This document shows, piece after piece, positions 43,544-52,841 of a stretch of DNA of 55,204 bases. Each line of letters starts with the position of its first letter. The stretch's first letter is position 1. Below the pieces are notes generated by a model that did not search any database, was not told the origin of the DNA, and saw only the letters and a list, made by a program, of their open reading frames with translations. Where the stretch lies: assembly GCA_020251025.1 (NCBI GenBank), contig JADCDI010000024.1, forward strand, positions 1-55,204, read 5' to 3'. The translations under genes and the position numbers were made by a program. Source of the DNA: Rhodobacter sp. (lineage in GTDB: Bacteria > Pseudomonadota > Alphaproteobacteria > Rhodobacterales > Rhodobacteraceae).

Positions 43544-44641
43544 TCAGCCGCTGAACAGGAAATGCAGCACGTCGCCGTCCTGCACCTCGTAGGTCTTGCC
43601 TTCGACGCGGAACTTGCCGGCTTCCTTTGCCCCGGCCTCGCCCTTGCCTGCGACATAGTCGGCGTAGGCGATGGTTTCGGCCCGGATAAAGCCCTTTTCG
43701 AAATCGCCATGAATCACGCCCGCCGCCGCCGGGGCCAGCGTGCCCTTTGCAATCGTCCAGGCACGCGCCTCTTTCGGGCCGACGGTGAAAAAGGTCTGCA
43801 GGCCCAACAACTTGTATCCGGCGCGAATCAGCCGGTCCAGGCCCGCCTCCTGCAGGCCCATTTCCGCCAGGAACATCGCGGCCTCGTCCGGGTTCAACTG
43901 GCTGATCTCTTCCTCGATCCTGGCCGAGATCACCACGGATGCCGCCCCCTGCCGCGCGGCCATCTCAGCGACGCGGGCAGATTGCGCATTGCCGCCGGCC
44001 GCCGAGGCTTCTTCGACATTGCACACGAAAAGCACGGGTTTCGCGGTAAGAAGCTGCAGCAGCCGCCAGGCGCGCCGGTCATCCTCGGCCACCTGAACGC
44101 TGCGGGCGGGACGGCCCGCCTCCAGCGCCGCCATCGCGGCGCGCAGCAGGCGGTCCTGATCCAGCGCCTCTCTGTCGCCGCCCTTCAGCTTGCGCGACAG
44201 GTTCGCCAGACGCCGCTCCACCGATTCCATGTCAGACAGCATCAGCTCGGTTTCGATGGTTTCGGCATCCGCGATCGGGTCGATCCGGCCTTCGACATGG
44301 GTGACGTCACCATCCTCGAAACAGCGCAGCACATGGGCGATTGCATCGCATTCGCGGATATTGGCCAGGAACTGGTTGCCCAGCCCCTCGCCCCTGGACG
44401 CGCCGCGCACCAGGCCTGCAATATCGACAAAGGTCATCCGCGCGGGAATGATCTGCCGTGACCCGGCAATCGCCGCCAGCTTGTCCAGCCGGTCATCGGG
44501 CACCGCCACCTCGCCCACGTTCGGCTCGATGGTGCAGAACGGAAAATTCGCCGCCTGCGCCGCCGCTGTCCGCGTCAGCGCATTGAAAAGCGTGGACTTG
44601 CCGACATTCGGCAGCCCGACAATGCCCATCCTGAAGCCCAT
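43544..44641 (-). CDS. ychF: Redox-regulated ATPase/GTPase YchF (OLA1 family)
   Basis: A 365-residue P-loop NTPase of the Obg family that prefers ATP. The G domain has GLPNVGKSTLFNALT, the switch-II DIAGLVRGASRGEGLGN and the noncanonical G4 region FVCNVEE in place of NKxD. A coiled-coil insert and a C-terminal TGS domain with FFTVGPKEARAWTI and HGDFEKGFIRAE complete it. It is bound to the ribosome or stress response in known species. The ATG at 44641 follows GGGAAGGTC. It is divergent from trpA, as in related genomes. Confidence 0.95.
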   Translation of the reverse strand: MGFRMGIVGLPNVGKSTLFNALTRTAAAQAANFPFCTIEPNVGEVAVPDDRLDKLAAIAGSRQIIPARMTFVDIAGLVRGASRGEGLGNQFLANIRECDAIAHVLRCFEDGDVTHVEGRIDPIADAETIETELMLSDMESVERRLANLSRKLKGGDREALDQDRLLRAAMAALEAGRPARSVQVAEDDRRAWRLLQLLTAKPVLFVCNVEEASAAGGNAQSARVAEMAARQGAASVVISARIEEEISQLNPDEAAMFLAEMGLQEAGLDRLIRAGYKLLGLQTFFTVGPKEARAWTIAKGTLAPAAAGVIHGDFEKGFIRAETIAYADYVAGKGEAGAKEAGKFRVEGKTYEVQDGDVLHFLFSG

Positions 44642-44775
44642 GACCTTCCCCCCCAAGGTTTCGGGCGCTTTTAGGCGCGGCGCTGTCCCGCCGCAAGACG
44701 GCCCCATCCTTTGCGGGGCATTGATTTTCCGCGCCCCTTGCCGCACACCGCGACAGCAAGCAGGGGATGCCTCAG

Positions 44776-45567
44776 ATGACCAGAATCGACCGCCAGTTCG
44801 CCCGGCTGAAGGCCGAAGGCAGGAAGGCCTTTGTCGCCTATATCATGGCGGGCGATCCCGATGCCGACACCTCGATGGCTGTCATGAAGGGGCTGCCCGC
44901 CGCCGGTGTGGATATCATCGAGCTGGGCATGCCCTTTACCGACCCGATGGCAGACGGCCCGACAATCCAGCTGGCCGGACAGCGCGCGCTGGAGGGCGGT
45001 CAGACCCTGGCCAGGACCCTGGCCATGGCCGCAGAATTCCGCAAGGCCGACCAGACGACCCCGATCGTGATGATGGGCTATTACAACCCGATCTATTCGC
45101 GCGGGGTGGACCGGTTTCTGCAGGAGGCGCTGGCGGCGGGCGTGGACGGGCTGATCGTTGTCGATCTGCCCCCCGAGGAGGATGACGAGCTGTGCCTGCC
45201 CGCCCAGGCGGCCGGCCTCAACTTCATCCGTCTTGCAACACCCACCACCGATGCAAAGCGCCTGCCCAAGGTGCTGACCAATACCTCGGGTTTTGTCTAT
45301 TACGTCTCGATCACCGGGATCACCGGGGCGGGGGCGGCTGCGGCGGGGGATGTCGGGCCGGAAGTGGCGCGGATCAAGGCGGCCACGGACCTTCCGGTTG
45401 TCGTCGGCTTCGGCATCAGCACGCCGGATGCCGCAGCGGCCATCGCGGGCGTGGCGGACGGCTGCGTGGTGGGATCGGCCATCGTCAGGGAAATCGGCGC
45501 GGGAAAGCCGGTTCAGGATGTGCTGGCTTTCGTCGCCAGGCTGGCGGCCGGGGCGCATTCGGCCTGA
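44776..45567 (+). CDS. trpA: Tryptophan synthase alpha chain
   Basis: A 263-residue TIM barrel that cleaves indole-3-glycerol phosphate and passes indole to TrpB. Catalytic Glu49 and Asp60 are at their canonical positions in [16 protein letters not shown]. The phosphate site GFGIS and the loop [12 protein letters not shown] are present. I use ATG 44776 because AGGGG lies nine bases before it; ATG 44767 is the alternative. Unlike the classic trpBA operon, trpB is about 8 kb away on the other strand. Confidence 0.97.
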   Translation: MTRIDRQFARLKAEGRKAFVAYIMAGDPDADTSMAVMKGLPAAGVDIIELGMPFTDPMADGPTIQLAGQRALEGGQTLARTLAMAAEFRKADQTTPIVMMGYYNPIYSRGVDRFLQEALAAGVDGLIVVDLPPEEDDELCLPAQAAGLNFIRLATPTTDAKRLPKVLTNTSGFVYYVSITGITGAGAAAAGDVGPEVARIKAATDLPVVVGFGISTPDAAAAIAGVADGCVVGSAIVREIGAGKPVQDVLAFVARLAAGAHSA

Positions 45568-45571
45568 CCGG

Positions 45572-46048
45572 TCAGGTCTGATCCGGCGGCGGGTCGTCGC
45601 GCATGGCGTCGAGGACCCGGCGCAGATCGCTCAGCGTCGGCAGCACCCAGGCAAGGCGTGATGCGGGAAAGAGGTCGCCCAGGGCGCGGATGTCGGGTGC
45701 CAGCGCGGCGCGCGACGCCTGCAGGAACGCCCGCCCCTCTGCGGTGATGAACGTGAATTTCGACCGGCCGTCCAGGGGGTTGGGGGCCAGCCGGACAAGG
45801 CCGTGCCGCTCCAGCACATTCAGGCTGTGTGTCATGGAGGTTTTCGGAACCTGAAAGGCCCGCGCCAGTTCCAGCGGCGTCCCGCCGTCCCGGACGCGGA
45901 CCAGGTGATTGAGCACCGTGAACTGCGATACCGAAATGCCCGGCGGCAGCCGCAAGGAAAACAGGGCGCGGCTGAGCTGGGCCAGAATGCCCACCTCCAG
46001 AAAGAAGGCGCTGAAGATCTCGTCCGGGGCGGGCGGATCGTCAGGCAT
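45572..46048 (-). CDS. MarR family regulator
   Basis: A 158-residue winged-helix protein. GTPLELARAFQVPKTSMTHSLN is the HTH and APNPLDGRSKFTFIT the wing. It overlaps the upstream flavoprotein gene by 8 bp and is co-transcribed with it, so it may repress their shared promoter, where a GTGCG/CGCAC palindrome lies. It is convergent with trpA. The inducer is unknown, possibly a nitroaromatic or quinone considering its partner. Confidence 0.87.
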   Translation of the reverse strand: MPDDPPAPDEIFSAFFLEVGILAQLSRALFSLRLPPGISVSQFTVLNHLVRVRDGGTPLELARAFQVPKTSMTHSLNVLERHGLVRLAPNPLDGRSKFTFITAEGRAFLQASRAALAPDIRALGDLFPASRLAWVLPTLSDLRRVLDAMRDDPPPDQT

Positions 46049-47183
46049 TCAGGATTTTCGCATCCAGCGGCCAGCGCGGACTGTTGTTGACAACCGGGCC
46101 ATAGCCGATGCGCGCCAGCATCTGGACCGTGCCACCATCGGGCGCAAGCTTTTCATGCACCTGACGGAAAAGCTCTGCCATTTCCGGATATTCCTGCAGC
46201 GCTTGGCTCAGCGGATGAAAGGCCACTCCGGCGGCGGTCGCGGCCAGATTCACCCGCAGCCAATCGGCCCCGGTTGCAATCTGTTCGGGGCGGCTGTTGC
46301 CCTGGCTCACCAGCCAGACATGCCCCATGGCCGTATCGGCATTCGCGAAAACCGCATCCATGCCGGCCTGATAGGCCGGAGATGAGGTGTCAAAGGCCGA
46401 CTCGCGGGTGAACAGGCCCGTGGCCGCCATCACCTCGAACATCGGGCCGGTGAAATCGATGCCGTCGGGATTGGCGTCAACCTCGTTCCGGCCGATGCGG
46501 AACAGGTCCACCGATTCCTTGTACTTGGGCGGTGTCACGATTTCGATCCGCAGCGCCTCATGCGTGAAGGCGCGCCATTCGGCCACCTCCTGCGCATCAA
46601 TCGTGCCGCCGAAGCGCGTTGAAACGGCGGCATCAAGTTGTGCCAGAGTGTCCTCAGGCAACGGGCGCGCGGTGTCATAAGGTTGTTTGTTGGACCTGCG
46701 GTCAAGGGCATAGGCAAACAGCGGTTCGGGAACCACGGAAGCATCGGCTTCGAACACCGCCCGGGCGATCGGACGGGCATCCAGCGTGCGGTCATCGAAC
46801 CCCTCGGGGAAGGGCGTGATTGTAACCCTTTGGCCGTCATGGCTTGCGGCCATGCGCATCAGTTCCAGAAAACAGCCCAGTCCGATGGTGATCTGGCGGT
46901 TGTAGGGATCGGTATGCGGCAAAAGCTTGTTCAAATCGACATAAAGCGTGACAACGTCCGGCTCGGACAGGTCAACCAGCCACGGTTGAATGTTGTGCGG
47001 ATTGGGTGCCAGCAGCGCATAGCTGAGCGCACGGTGGCGCGCATCCTCGCCCTGCCCGGCGGATGACCAAGGCAAAAGGGCCGTGCGCGGCTTGCGGGTG
47101 GCGACATATCCAAGGCCGGCAGTGGCGGCAAGGATGACGCCGCCACCGATCACGGCCAGCGTCTTTCGGCGGGACATCGACAT
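46041..47183 (-). CDS. Acg-family nitroreductase-like FMN protein, exported
   Basis: A 380-residue protein. The N-terminus MSMSRRKTLAVIGGGVILAA is a twin-arginine or membrane-anchor signal. The remainder is a double nitroreductase-fold domain of the Acg type: LLAPNPHNIQPWLVDL at the FMN site, DRRSNKQPYDTARP in the middle and RIGYGPVVNNSPRW at the end. Acg proteins can sequester FMN or reduce quinones and nitro compounds; activity here is not certain. The ATG at 47183 follows CAGGAGCACACC. A MarR regulator overlaps its end. Confidence 0.82.
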   Translation of the reverse strand: MSMSRRKTLAVIGGGVILAATAGLGYVATRKPRTALLPWSSAGQGEDARHRALSYALLAPNPHNIQPWLVDLSEPDVVTLYVDLNKLLPHTDPYNRQITIGLGCFLELMRMAASHDGQRVTITPFPEGFDDRTLDARPIARAVFEADASVVPEPLFAYALDRRSNKQPYDTARPLPEDTLAQLDAAVSTRFGGTIDAQEVAEWRAFTHEALRIEIVTPPKYKESVDLFRIGRNEVDANPDGIDFTGPMFEVMAATGLFTRESAFDTSSPAYQAGMDAVFANADTAMGHVWLVSQGNSRPEQIATGADWLRVNLAATAAGVAFHPLSQALQEYPEMAELFRQVHEKLAPDGGTVQMLARIGYGPVVNNSPRWPLDAKILNA

Positions 47184-47214
47184 GGTGTGCTCCTGTTTCA
47201 ATACGATCCCGAAC

Positions 47215-47243
47215 TACATAGTGCGAAGCCGCACCAAATGCAA
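47215..47243 (-). promoter_or_regulatory. Promoter of the Acg-MarR operon with operator in the spacer
   Basis: On the minus strand TTGCAT (47243-47238), a 17-bp spacer and TATGTA (47220-47215) make a sound sigma-70-type promoter 30 bp from the start codon. The spacer holds the palindrome GTGCG-GCTT-CGCAC (plus-strand 47221-47234), a good site for the MarR protein encoded by the second gene. Confidence 0.7.
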
Positions 47244-47342
47244 GCCCCATTTGCAACAACGGCCATGCGCAGGCGCGCATTGCCAAGCAGCGGCCATTCC
47301 CGCTAGGAAAACCGGACAGGACCGGACCGAAGGAAAGCGCAC

Positions 47343-48506
47343 ATGCCCGTCATCACCTGCATCGACGATCTGAAGCGGATTCATCGCCGGCGTGCCCCGC
47401 GCATGTTTTTCGACTATTGCGAAAGCGGCAGCTATACCGAGCAGACCTTCCGCGACAACTGCGACGATTTCGCGAAGCTGCGTCTGCGCCAGAAGGTGGC
47501 GGTTGACATGACCGGGCGCACGACCGCCGCAACCATGGTGGGGCAGCCGGTGTCCATGCCGGTGGCGCTGGCCCCCGTGGGCATGACCGGCATGCAATGC
47601 GCCGACGGCGAGATCAAGGCCGCCCGCGCTGCCGAAAGGTTCGGCGTGCCCTTTACCCTGTCCACCATGTCGGTCTGCTCGATCGAAGATGTGGCCGCAC
47701 ACACCACCAAACCCTTTTGGTTCCAGCTTTATGTGATGCGCGACGAGGACTTTGTGTCGGGCATGATTGCGCGGGCCAAGGCTGCGAAATGCTCGGCGCT
47801 GGTGCTGACGCTGGATCTGCAGATTCTGGGCCAGCGGCACAAGGACCTGAAGAACGACCTGACCGCCCCGCCCCGCCTGACGGTGAAGAACCTGCTGAAC
47901 CTTGCGACCAAGCCGCAGTGGTGCCTGGGCATGCTGGGTACGAAACGCCGCAGCTTCGGCAATATCGTGGGTCATGCCAGGGGCGTGGGCGACCTTGGTT
48001 CGCTGATGAGCTGGACAAAGGAACAGTTCGACCCGCAGCTGGACTGGAACAAGGTGCGGAAGATACGCGATGCCTGGGGCGGCAAGTTCATCCTCAAGGG
48101 CATTCTTGATGTGGAAGATGCGCAGCGCGCGGCGGATTTCGGCGCGGATGCGATCATCGTCTCGAACCACGGCGGGCGGCAGCTGGACGGGGCACTTTCA
48201 TCAATCCGGATGCTGCCCTCGATTGTGCGCGCGGTCGCGGACCGGATCGAGGTGCATATGGACGGTGGCATCCGGTCGGGTCAGGATGTGCTGAAAGCGC
48301 TGGCCCTGGGGGCGACGGGCACCTTCATCGGGCGCAGCTATATCTATGGCCTTGGGGCCATGGGCGAGGCCGGGGTAACAACCGCGCTGGATGTGATCCG
48401 CAAGGAAATGGACACCACCCTGGCCCTGATGGGCGAACAGGATGTCAGACGTGTCCGCCGCGAGAATCTTCTTGTGCCGAAGGGATTCGAGGGGGACTGG
48501 GACTGA
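47343..48506 (+). CDS. lldD: FMN-dependent alpha-hydroxy acid (L-lactate) dehydrogenase
   Basis: A 387-residue TIM-barrel flavoenzyme that oxidises L-lactate to pyruvate or a related 2-hydroxyacid. Features include RAPRMFFDYCESGSYTEQTF at the N-terminus, APVGMTGMQ and FTLSTMSVCSIEDVA in the FMN site, the catalytic His in VSNHGGRQLDG, and HMDGGIRSGQDVLKAL. The length fits bacterial LldD. It faces away from the Acg operon and converges on an MFS gene. The substrate is likely L-lactate but not proven. Confidence 0.9.
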   Translation: MPVITCIDDLKRIHRRRAPRMFFDYCESGSYTEQTFRDNCDDFAKLRLRQKVAVDMTGRTTAATMVGQPVSMPVALAPVGMTGMQCADGEIKAARAAERFGVPFTLSTMSVCSIEDVAAHTTKPFWFQLYVMRDEDFVSGMIARAKAAKCSALVLTLDLQILGQRHKDLKNDLTAPPRLTVKNLLNLATKPQWCLGMLGTKRRSFGNIVGHARGVGDLGSLMSWTKEQFDPQLDWNKVRKIRDAWGGKFILKGILDVEDAQRAADFGADAIIVSNHGGRQLDGALSSIRMLPSIVRAVADRIEVHMDGGIRSGQDVLKALALGATGTFIGRSYIYGLGAMGEAGVTTALDVIRKEMDTTLALMGEQDVRRVRRENLLVPKGFEGDWD

Positions 48507-48516
48507 GCGGGCCAGG

Positions 48517-49680
48517 TCAACCGGCTGCCGCGGCACGCCGTTCGGCCAGGGCCAGGATCGGGGTCAGAACCAGGACCATCAGCAGCATCACCGCAGCAAA
48601 GACAAAGGCCATGCGCAGCCCGAAGGCCCCGGCAATCACGCCAAGGGTGGGCGGGCCAAAGAAATAGCCGAAGTACCCCAGAAGGGTGGCGCGCGCCACG
48701 GCCCGGGCACGGGCCTGCGGATCGGCCAGGCGGCCCACAAGCGAAAAGGCGGTCGGGGCGATCACGGAAGACCCGATGCCCATCACGATGAACCCGGCAT
48801 AGGCCATCGCCGGGGTCAAGGCCGCCGCCGCCGCCAGCGCGCCGCAGGCCGAGATCAGCGCACCCCCCCGCAGCAGCACAACCGGGGCGATCCGCGCGGC
48901 AAGGCCCTGCCCGGCAAGCCGCGCAAAGCCCATCGTCAGTGCCAGGGCCGCCGGCCCCATCGCCCCCTGTGTCGGCGAGCCGCCCAGAGACTGCTCGATA
49001 TGCAGGGCGGACCAGTTCTCGGCCGCATTCTCGGTCAGAAAGGCGATCAGGACGATCCCGCCGCCAATGACCGGGATCAGGCCCAGATGCCCGGGCGTGC
49101 CGTCCCGGGGGCGGCCAAGGCCCCGGATCGTGCCGTCCTTTTCAGCGGTCAGAAGGGCCAGCATCAGGGCGACCAGCGCCATCGCCGCCATCACCCATCC
49201 CGGCGGCCACCCAAGGCTGCGCAGCGCGCCGGTGCTGATCGCGCCCCCGGCATAGCCGAAGGAATAAGCCGCATGGCTGAGGTTCATCAGGTGCAGCTTG
49301 TGGTCATTTTCCATCGTTGCGACGCGGGCGTTCATCAGCACGTCGGTCAGGCCGGTTGCGGCCCCGCAGCACATCATGGCAAGCGGGAACAACCAGAACA
49401 CCGGGGTCTGGCCCGGCAGCAGGAAGGCAAGGGCCATCAGCCCGGTCGAGACCGGCAGCGCAATCCGGCCAAGGCGCGCACCGATGCCCGGTGCCAGCAG
49501 CATGGCAAAGACGGCAGCCAGCGGCGTGAAAAGCATCAACAGGCCAAGACGGGCCTCGTTCACGCCAAGCATCGCCTTCAGATCAGGCAGCACGGCCGCG
49601 AAGGTTCCCCACACGATGCCCATGGCGGCAAAGGCGGCCACCGCCGGACGGGCGATGCCAAGGGTGGAAAGGAACGGCAT
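48517..49680 (-). CDS. Major facilitator superfamily transporter
   Basis: A 387-residue inner-membrane protein with twelve predicted hydrophobic segments. The inter-helix 2-3 loop GIGARLGRIALP and the related loop in the second half are short. Features such as the N-terminal VAAFAAMGIVWGTFAAVLPDL and the central GGGIVLIAFLTENAAENWSA suggest the fucose/FHS-like group of sugar permeases. The substrate is unknown. The gene is convergent with lldD with only 10 bp between the ends. Confidence 0.85.
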   Translation of the reverse strand: MPFLSTLGIARPAVAAFAAMGIVWGTFAAVLPDLKAMLGVNEARLGLLMLFTPLAAVFAMLLAPGIGARLGRIALPVSTGLMALAFLLPGQTPVFWLFPLAMMCCGAATGLTDVLMNARVATMENDHKLHLMNLSHAAYSFGYAGGAISTGALRSLGWPPGWVMAAMALVALMLALLTAEKDGTIRGLGRPRDGTPGHLGLIPVIGGGIVLIAFLTENAAENWSALHIEQSLGGSPTQGAMGPAALALTMGFARLAGQGLAARIAPVVLLRGGALISACGALAAAAALTPAMAYAGFIVMGIGSSVIAPTAFSLVGRLADPQARARAVARATLLGYFGYFFGPPTLGVIAGAFGLRMAFVFAAVMLLMVLVLTPILALAERRAAAAG

Positions 49681-49847
49681 CTGGACGGGCCCCGTGCTTG
49701 CCTGCCGGACCTAGACCGGCCTGCCGCCCGCAGCAAGGGCATGGGGCGGCATTTCGGGCTTTCCCTGCCTGAGAATCGCCTGTATAGCCCCCCGGTCACG
49801 CCGCACACCCTTGGAGGGCGGCGGACTTGGCTGATGGAGACCCTCAA

Positions 49848-50447
49848 ATGGCTGGTGAAATCCCTGATTTTCACGCCGAGGTACGGACGGGGACAGGCAA
49901 GGGGGCCGCCCGTCAAGCCCGGCGTGAGGGCAACGTACCCGGAATCGTTTATGGCGGCGGGCAAGACCCGCTGCCCATCAACGTCAACTACAACACCCTG
50001 CTCAAGCGCCTCAAGAAGGGCCGCTTCCTGTCGACGCTGTTCAACCTCAAGGTCGAAGGCCAGGATGACACCCGCGTCATCTGCCGCAGCGTTCAGCGCG
50101 ACGTTGTGCGCGATTTGCCGACGCATGTCGATTTCATGCGCCTGCGTCAGACCAGCCGGATCAACCTGTTCATCCATGTGACCTTCATCAACCATGAAGC
50201 GGCACCGGGGTTGAAGCGGGGCGGCACGCTGACCGTGGTGCGCCCCGAGGTCGAACTGGAAGTGACCGCAGGCGATATCCCCGATCACATCACGGTGGAC
50301 CTTGCGGGGCGCAACATCGGCGACGTCATCCACATCGGTGACGTTGTGCTGCCAGAAGGTGCCGTGCCGACGATCGAACGGAACTTCGTCATCGCCAAGA
50401 TCGCGGCCCCCTCGGGCCTGCGTTCGGCGGATAATGAAAGCGAATGA
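49848..50447 (+). CDS. rplY: 50S ribosomal protein bL25 (CTC form)
   Basis: A 199-residue protein. The N-terminal L25 5S-rRNA-binding domain begins [20 protein letters not shown] and contains [20 protein letters not shown]-terminal TL5 beta domain ([20 protein letters not shown]) makes it the long CTC version. It helps stabilise the central protuberance of the 50S subunit and is tied to stress. The ATG at 49848 follows GGAGACCCTCAA. It is followed by a strong terminator and, further on, by pth, a common pairing. Confidence 0.96.
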   Translation: MAGEIPDFHAEVRTGTGKGAARQARREGNVPGIVYGGGQDPLPINVNYNTLLKRLKKGRFLSTLFNLKVEGQDDTRVICRSVQRDVVRDLPTHVDFMRLRQTSRINLFIHVTFINHEAAPGLKRGGTLTVVRPEVELEVTAGDIPDHITVDLAGRNIGDVIHIGDVVLPEGAVPTIERNFVIAKIAAPSGLRSADNESE

Positions 50448-50492
50448 TCCGCGTCTGACCCCTGACGACATCAAAAGACGCGCAATCAAAAG

Positions 50493-50522
50493 ACGCGAAG
50501 GGTCCCCCCTTCGCGTTTTTTC
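50493..50522 (+). terminator. Rho-independent terminator of rplY
   Basis: ACGCGAAGGG and CCCTTCGCGT pair into a perfect 10-bp stem with a TCCC loop and end in TTTTTT. It lies 45 bp after the rplY stop and also separates the convergent ABM-domain gene. Confidence 0.9.
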
Positions 50523-50536
50523 TTGCGCCGCGACGG

Positions 50537-50854
50537 TCAGGCCCCGATGTGCTGGACCGAGGTGAACACCTCCAGCTCCGGCGGGCCAAGGTAGATGTCG
50601 GCGTGGCCGCCGGCGCCCCGGTGCGCCGACCGGAAGGCTTCCGACCTTGTCCAGGCGGTGAACGCCGCTTCGCTGGCCCAAAGCGTGTGCGAAAGATACA
50701 GGATGTGGTCGTGCTTGCGCGCCCCTTTCATCAGGTGAAAGGACACAAAGCCAGGCACCTGCGGCAGTTGGCTGTCACGGGTGGTCCACACCGCTTCAAA
50801 GTCCGCCTCCCGTCCCGGCCTGACCCGGAAGCGGTTCGTCGTAAGGTACATCAT
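50537..50854 (-). CDS. Antibiotic biosynthesis monooxygenase (ABM) domain protein
   Basis: A 105-residue dimeric alpha/beta barrel candidate starting MMYLTTNRFRVRPGREADFE. Conserved elements are FVSFHLMKGA, ILYLSHTLWASEAAFTAW and RSEAFRSAH. Such proteins range from quinol monooxygenases to heme-degrading enzymes; the Asn-Trp-His set of IsdG is not complete here, so I give no reaction. The start is ATG 50854 or 50851 after AGGACCCC. It is convergent with rplY and divergent from pth. Confidence 0.82.
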   Translation of the reverse strand: MMYLTTNRFRVRPGREADFEAVWTTRDSQLPQVPGFVSFHLMKGARKHDHILYLSHTLWASEAAFTAWTRSEAFRSAHRGAGGHADIYLGPPELEVFTSVQHIGA

Positions 50855-50984
50855 GGGGTCCTGCCCTGTGCGTCGCATCACCGCCAGCCTGGCCCGGCCC
50901 GGCGGCCCGGTCAAGCGCGCCGGGTTGCGGCAGGGGATGCGGCGCGCTACCTGATCCCCGGCGGCCAAAGCGCGGGAGACGGGC

Positions 50985-51677
50985 ATGAGACTTTTCGTGG
51001 GACTTGGCAATCCCGGGGCGAAATATGCCGCTAACCGGCACAACATCGGCTTCATGGCCCTGGACCGGATCGCGGGCGATCACGGCTTCGGGCCGTGGCG
51101 CAGGGCGCATCAGGGCATGGTTGCAGAGGGCCGGCTGGGGGATGAGAAGGTGTGCCTTCTGAAACCCGGCACCTTCATGAACCTGTCGGGACAGTCTGTG
51201 GGCGAAGCGATGCGGTTCTTCAGGCTGACCCCGCAGGACGTGACCGTGTTTCACGATGAACTTGATCTGGCCCCCGGCAGGATCAGGCTCAAGCAGGGAG
51301 GCGGCCATGCCGGGCACAACGGCCTGCGCTCCATCCACGATCATATCGGCGAAGCCTATGGGCGGGTCCGCATGGGCATCGGCCATCCGGGCCACAAGGA
51401 TGCCGTGGCCGCCTATGTCCTGCATGACTTTTCCAAGGCTGACCAGGCATGGCTGGACGATCTGCTGCGGGGCGTTTCCGAAGGGGCTGTCATGCTGGCG
51501 GCGGGGGACGGGCCGGGTTTTCTGAACCGGGTCGCCCTGCGCACGGCCCCGCCGCGCCCGCCCGCCGGGCAGGGGCCTGCCCCTGCCGGCGTGCCGCACC
51601 CCGCTGCGGACCGCCCCGGTGCGGCGGAAGCCGGTTCTGCGCTGCACCGGCTGGCCGGACGGTTCCGGCGGGACTGA
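50985..51677 (+). CDS. pth: Peptidyl-tRNA hydrolase with C-terminal extension
   Basis: A 230-residue enzyme that releases peptides from prematurely freed peptidyl-tRNA. The catalytic His19 is in NRHNIGFM and Asp is in VFHDELDLAPG; GLGNPGAKYA and KQGGGHAGHNGLRSI are diagnostic. The catalytic fold ends by about residue 190. The last 40 residues are a Pro/Ala-rich tail ending ALHRLAGRFRRD. The DNA of this tail contains a hairpin whose arms match one stem of the window's repeat family. The gene starts behind GGGAGACGGGC. Confidence 0.95.
   Translation: MRLFVGLGNPGAKYAANRHNIGFMALDRIAGDHGFGPWRRAHQGMVAEGRLGDEKVCLLKPGTFMNLSGQSVGEAMRFFRLTPQDVTVFHDELDLAPGRIRLKQGGGHAGHNGLRSIHDHIGEAYGRVRMGIGHPGHKDAVAAYVLHDFSKADQAWLDDLLRGVSEGAVMLAAGDGPGFLNRVALRTAPPRPPAGQGPAPAGVPHPAADRPGAAEAGSALHRLAGRFRRD
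51568..51587. repeat. Repeat-family hairpin inside the pth tail
   Basis: GGCAGGGGC and GCCCCTGCC flank a CT dinucleotide. The two arms are identical to the arms of the CATC-loop hairpin in the dispersed repeats at 1-507 and 19.9-20.8 kb. It lies in the codons of the nonconserved C-terminal extension of peptidyl-tRNA hydrolase. Confidence 0.6.
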
Positions 51678-51716
51678 ACCTGCGGCGTTGACAGATATCC
51701 GGGGCTGACGCAGGGT

Positions 51717-52832
51717 TTGCGCCTGGCATGGGCGGGCGATTTGGCGGGACAAAGCACACACAGAATTCCGGCCTGGGCGGTGTTGGCACCGTTTGCGGCC
51801 GGCGGGGTTCTGGCGTTGAAGCTGACGGGGATGATTTCCGCCACCGCGCCTGCGGTTCTGGCGCTTGCCGTGGCACTGCTGGGGATAAGTGTCTTTGCCG
51901 CCGTCCACCATGCCGAGGCGCTGGCCCTGAAACTGGGGGAACCGTTCGGATCGATCCTGCTGGCCATCGCGGTGACGGTGATCGAGGTGGCGCTGATCGC
52001 TTCCATCCTGCTGTCACAGGCCCCCGGCAGCAGCGCCGTGGCACGCGACACGGTGTTTTCTGCCGTGATGATCGTCCTGAACGGTGTGATCGGGCTGTGT
52101 CTGGTTCTGGGGGGGCGGCGGCATTTTCAGCAAAGCTTTCAGGTGGAAGGGGCTTCGGCCACGCTGGCGGTGCTGGGCACGCTGGCGGTCTTTGCGCTGG
52201 TGATGCCGAATTTCACCGATGCCACACGCGGCCCGAGTTACGCGCCGGTGCAGCTTTTGGTCGTGGGTCTGGTGTCGCTGGCGCTGTATGTGGTGTTTGT
52301 CTTTGTGCAGACCGTGCGCCATCGCGAGTATTTCCTGGATGAAGCCGTCGCGGTTCCGGCATTCATCGCGCCGTCGAATGCGGTGGCGGCCGCAAGCGCC
52401 GTGCTGCTGATGCTGTCGCTGGCTGCGGTGGTGCTTCTGGCCAAGCTGCTGTCATACCCGCTGACGCTGGCGGTGCAGAAGGCGGGCCTGCCGCTGTCTT
52501 TCGTGGGCGTGGTCATCGCCGCCGTTGTTCTGCTGCCCGAAGGGCTGGCGGCCATGAACGCGGCGCTGTCGAACCGCCTGCAAAGCAGCATCAACCTTGC
52601 GCTGGGGTCGGCGGTGGCCAGTATCGGGCTGACGATACCGGCCGTTGCGGCCCTGTCGCTGATCTTCGGTGTGCCGCTGACACTGGGCCTTTCGGATGAA
52701 GACATGGTGCTGCTGATGCTGACGCTGTTCGCGGCCACGCTGACCTTGGGCACCGGGCGCACCACCGTTCTGCAGGGCGCGGTTCACCTTGTGATCTTTT
52801 CGGTGTTTCTGCTGTTATCCGTCATCCCTTAG
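51717..52832 (+). CDS. Calcium/proton antiporter (ChaA/CAX family)
   Basis: A 371-residue inner-membrane cation exchanger with about eleven membrane segments in two homologous halves. The conserved alpha repeats are VTVIEVALIASILLS in the first half and LLPEGLAAMNAALSNRLQ with LALGSAVASIGLTIP in the second, with one conserved Glu each. The family exports Ca2+, or Na+/K+ in ChaA, in exchange for protons. The best start is TTG 51717 after ACGCAGGG; I see no in-frame ATG before the first helix. It precedes the DUF2237 gene by 9 bp. Confidence 0.88.
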   Translation: MRLAWAGDLAGQSTHRIPAWAVLAPFAAGGVLALKLTGMISATAPAVLALAVALLGISVFAAVHHAEALALKLGEPFGSILLAIAVTVIEVALIASILLSQAPGSSAVARDTVFSAVMIVLNGVIGLCLVLGGRRHFQQSFQVEGASATLAVLGTLAVFALVMPNFTDATRGPSYAPVQLLVVGLVSLALYVVFVFVQTVRHREYFLDEAVAVPAFIAPSNAVAAASAVLLMLSLAAVVLLAKLLSYPLTLAVQKAGLPLSFVGVVIAAVVLLPEGLAAMNAALSNRLQSSINLALGSAVASIGLTIPAVAALSLIFGVPLTLGLSDEDMVLLMLTLFAATLTLGTGRTTVLQGAVHLVIFSVFLLLSVIP

Positions 52833-52841
52833 GAGTGTTGC

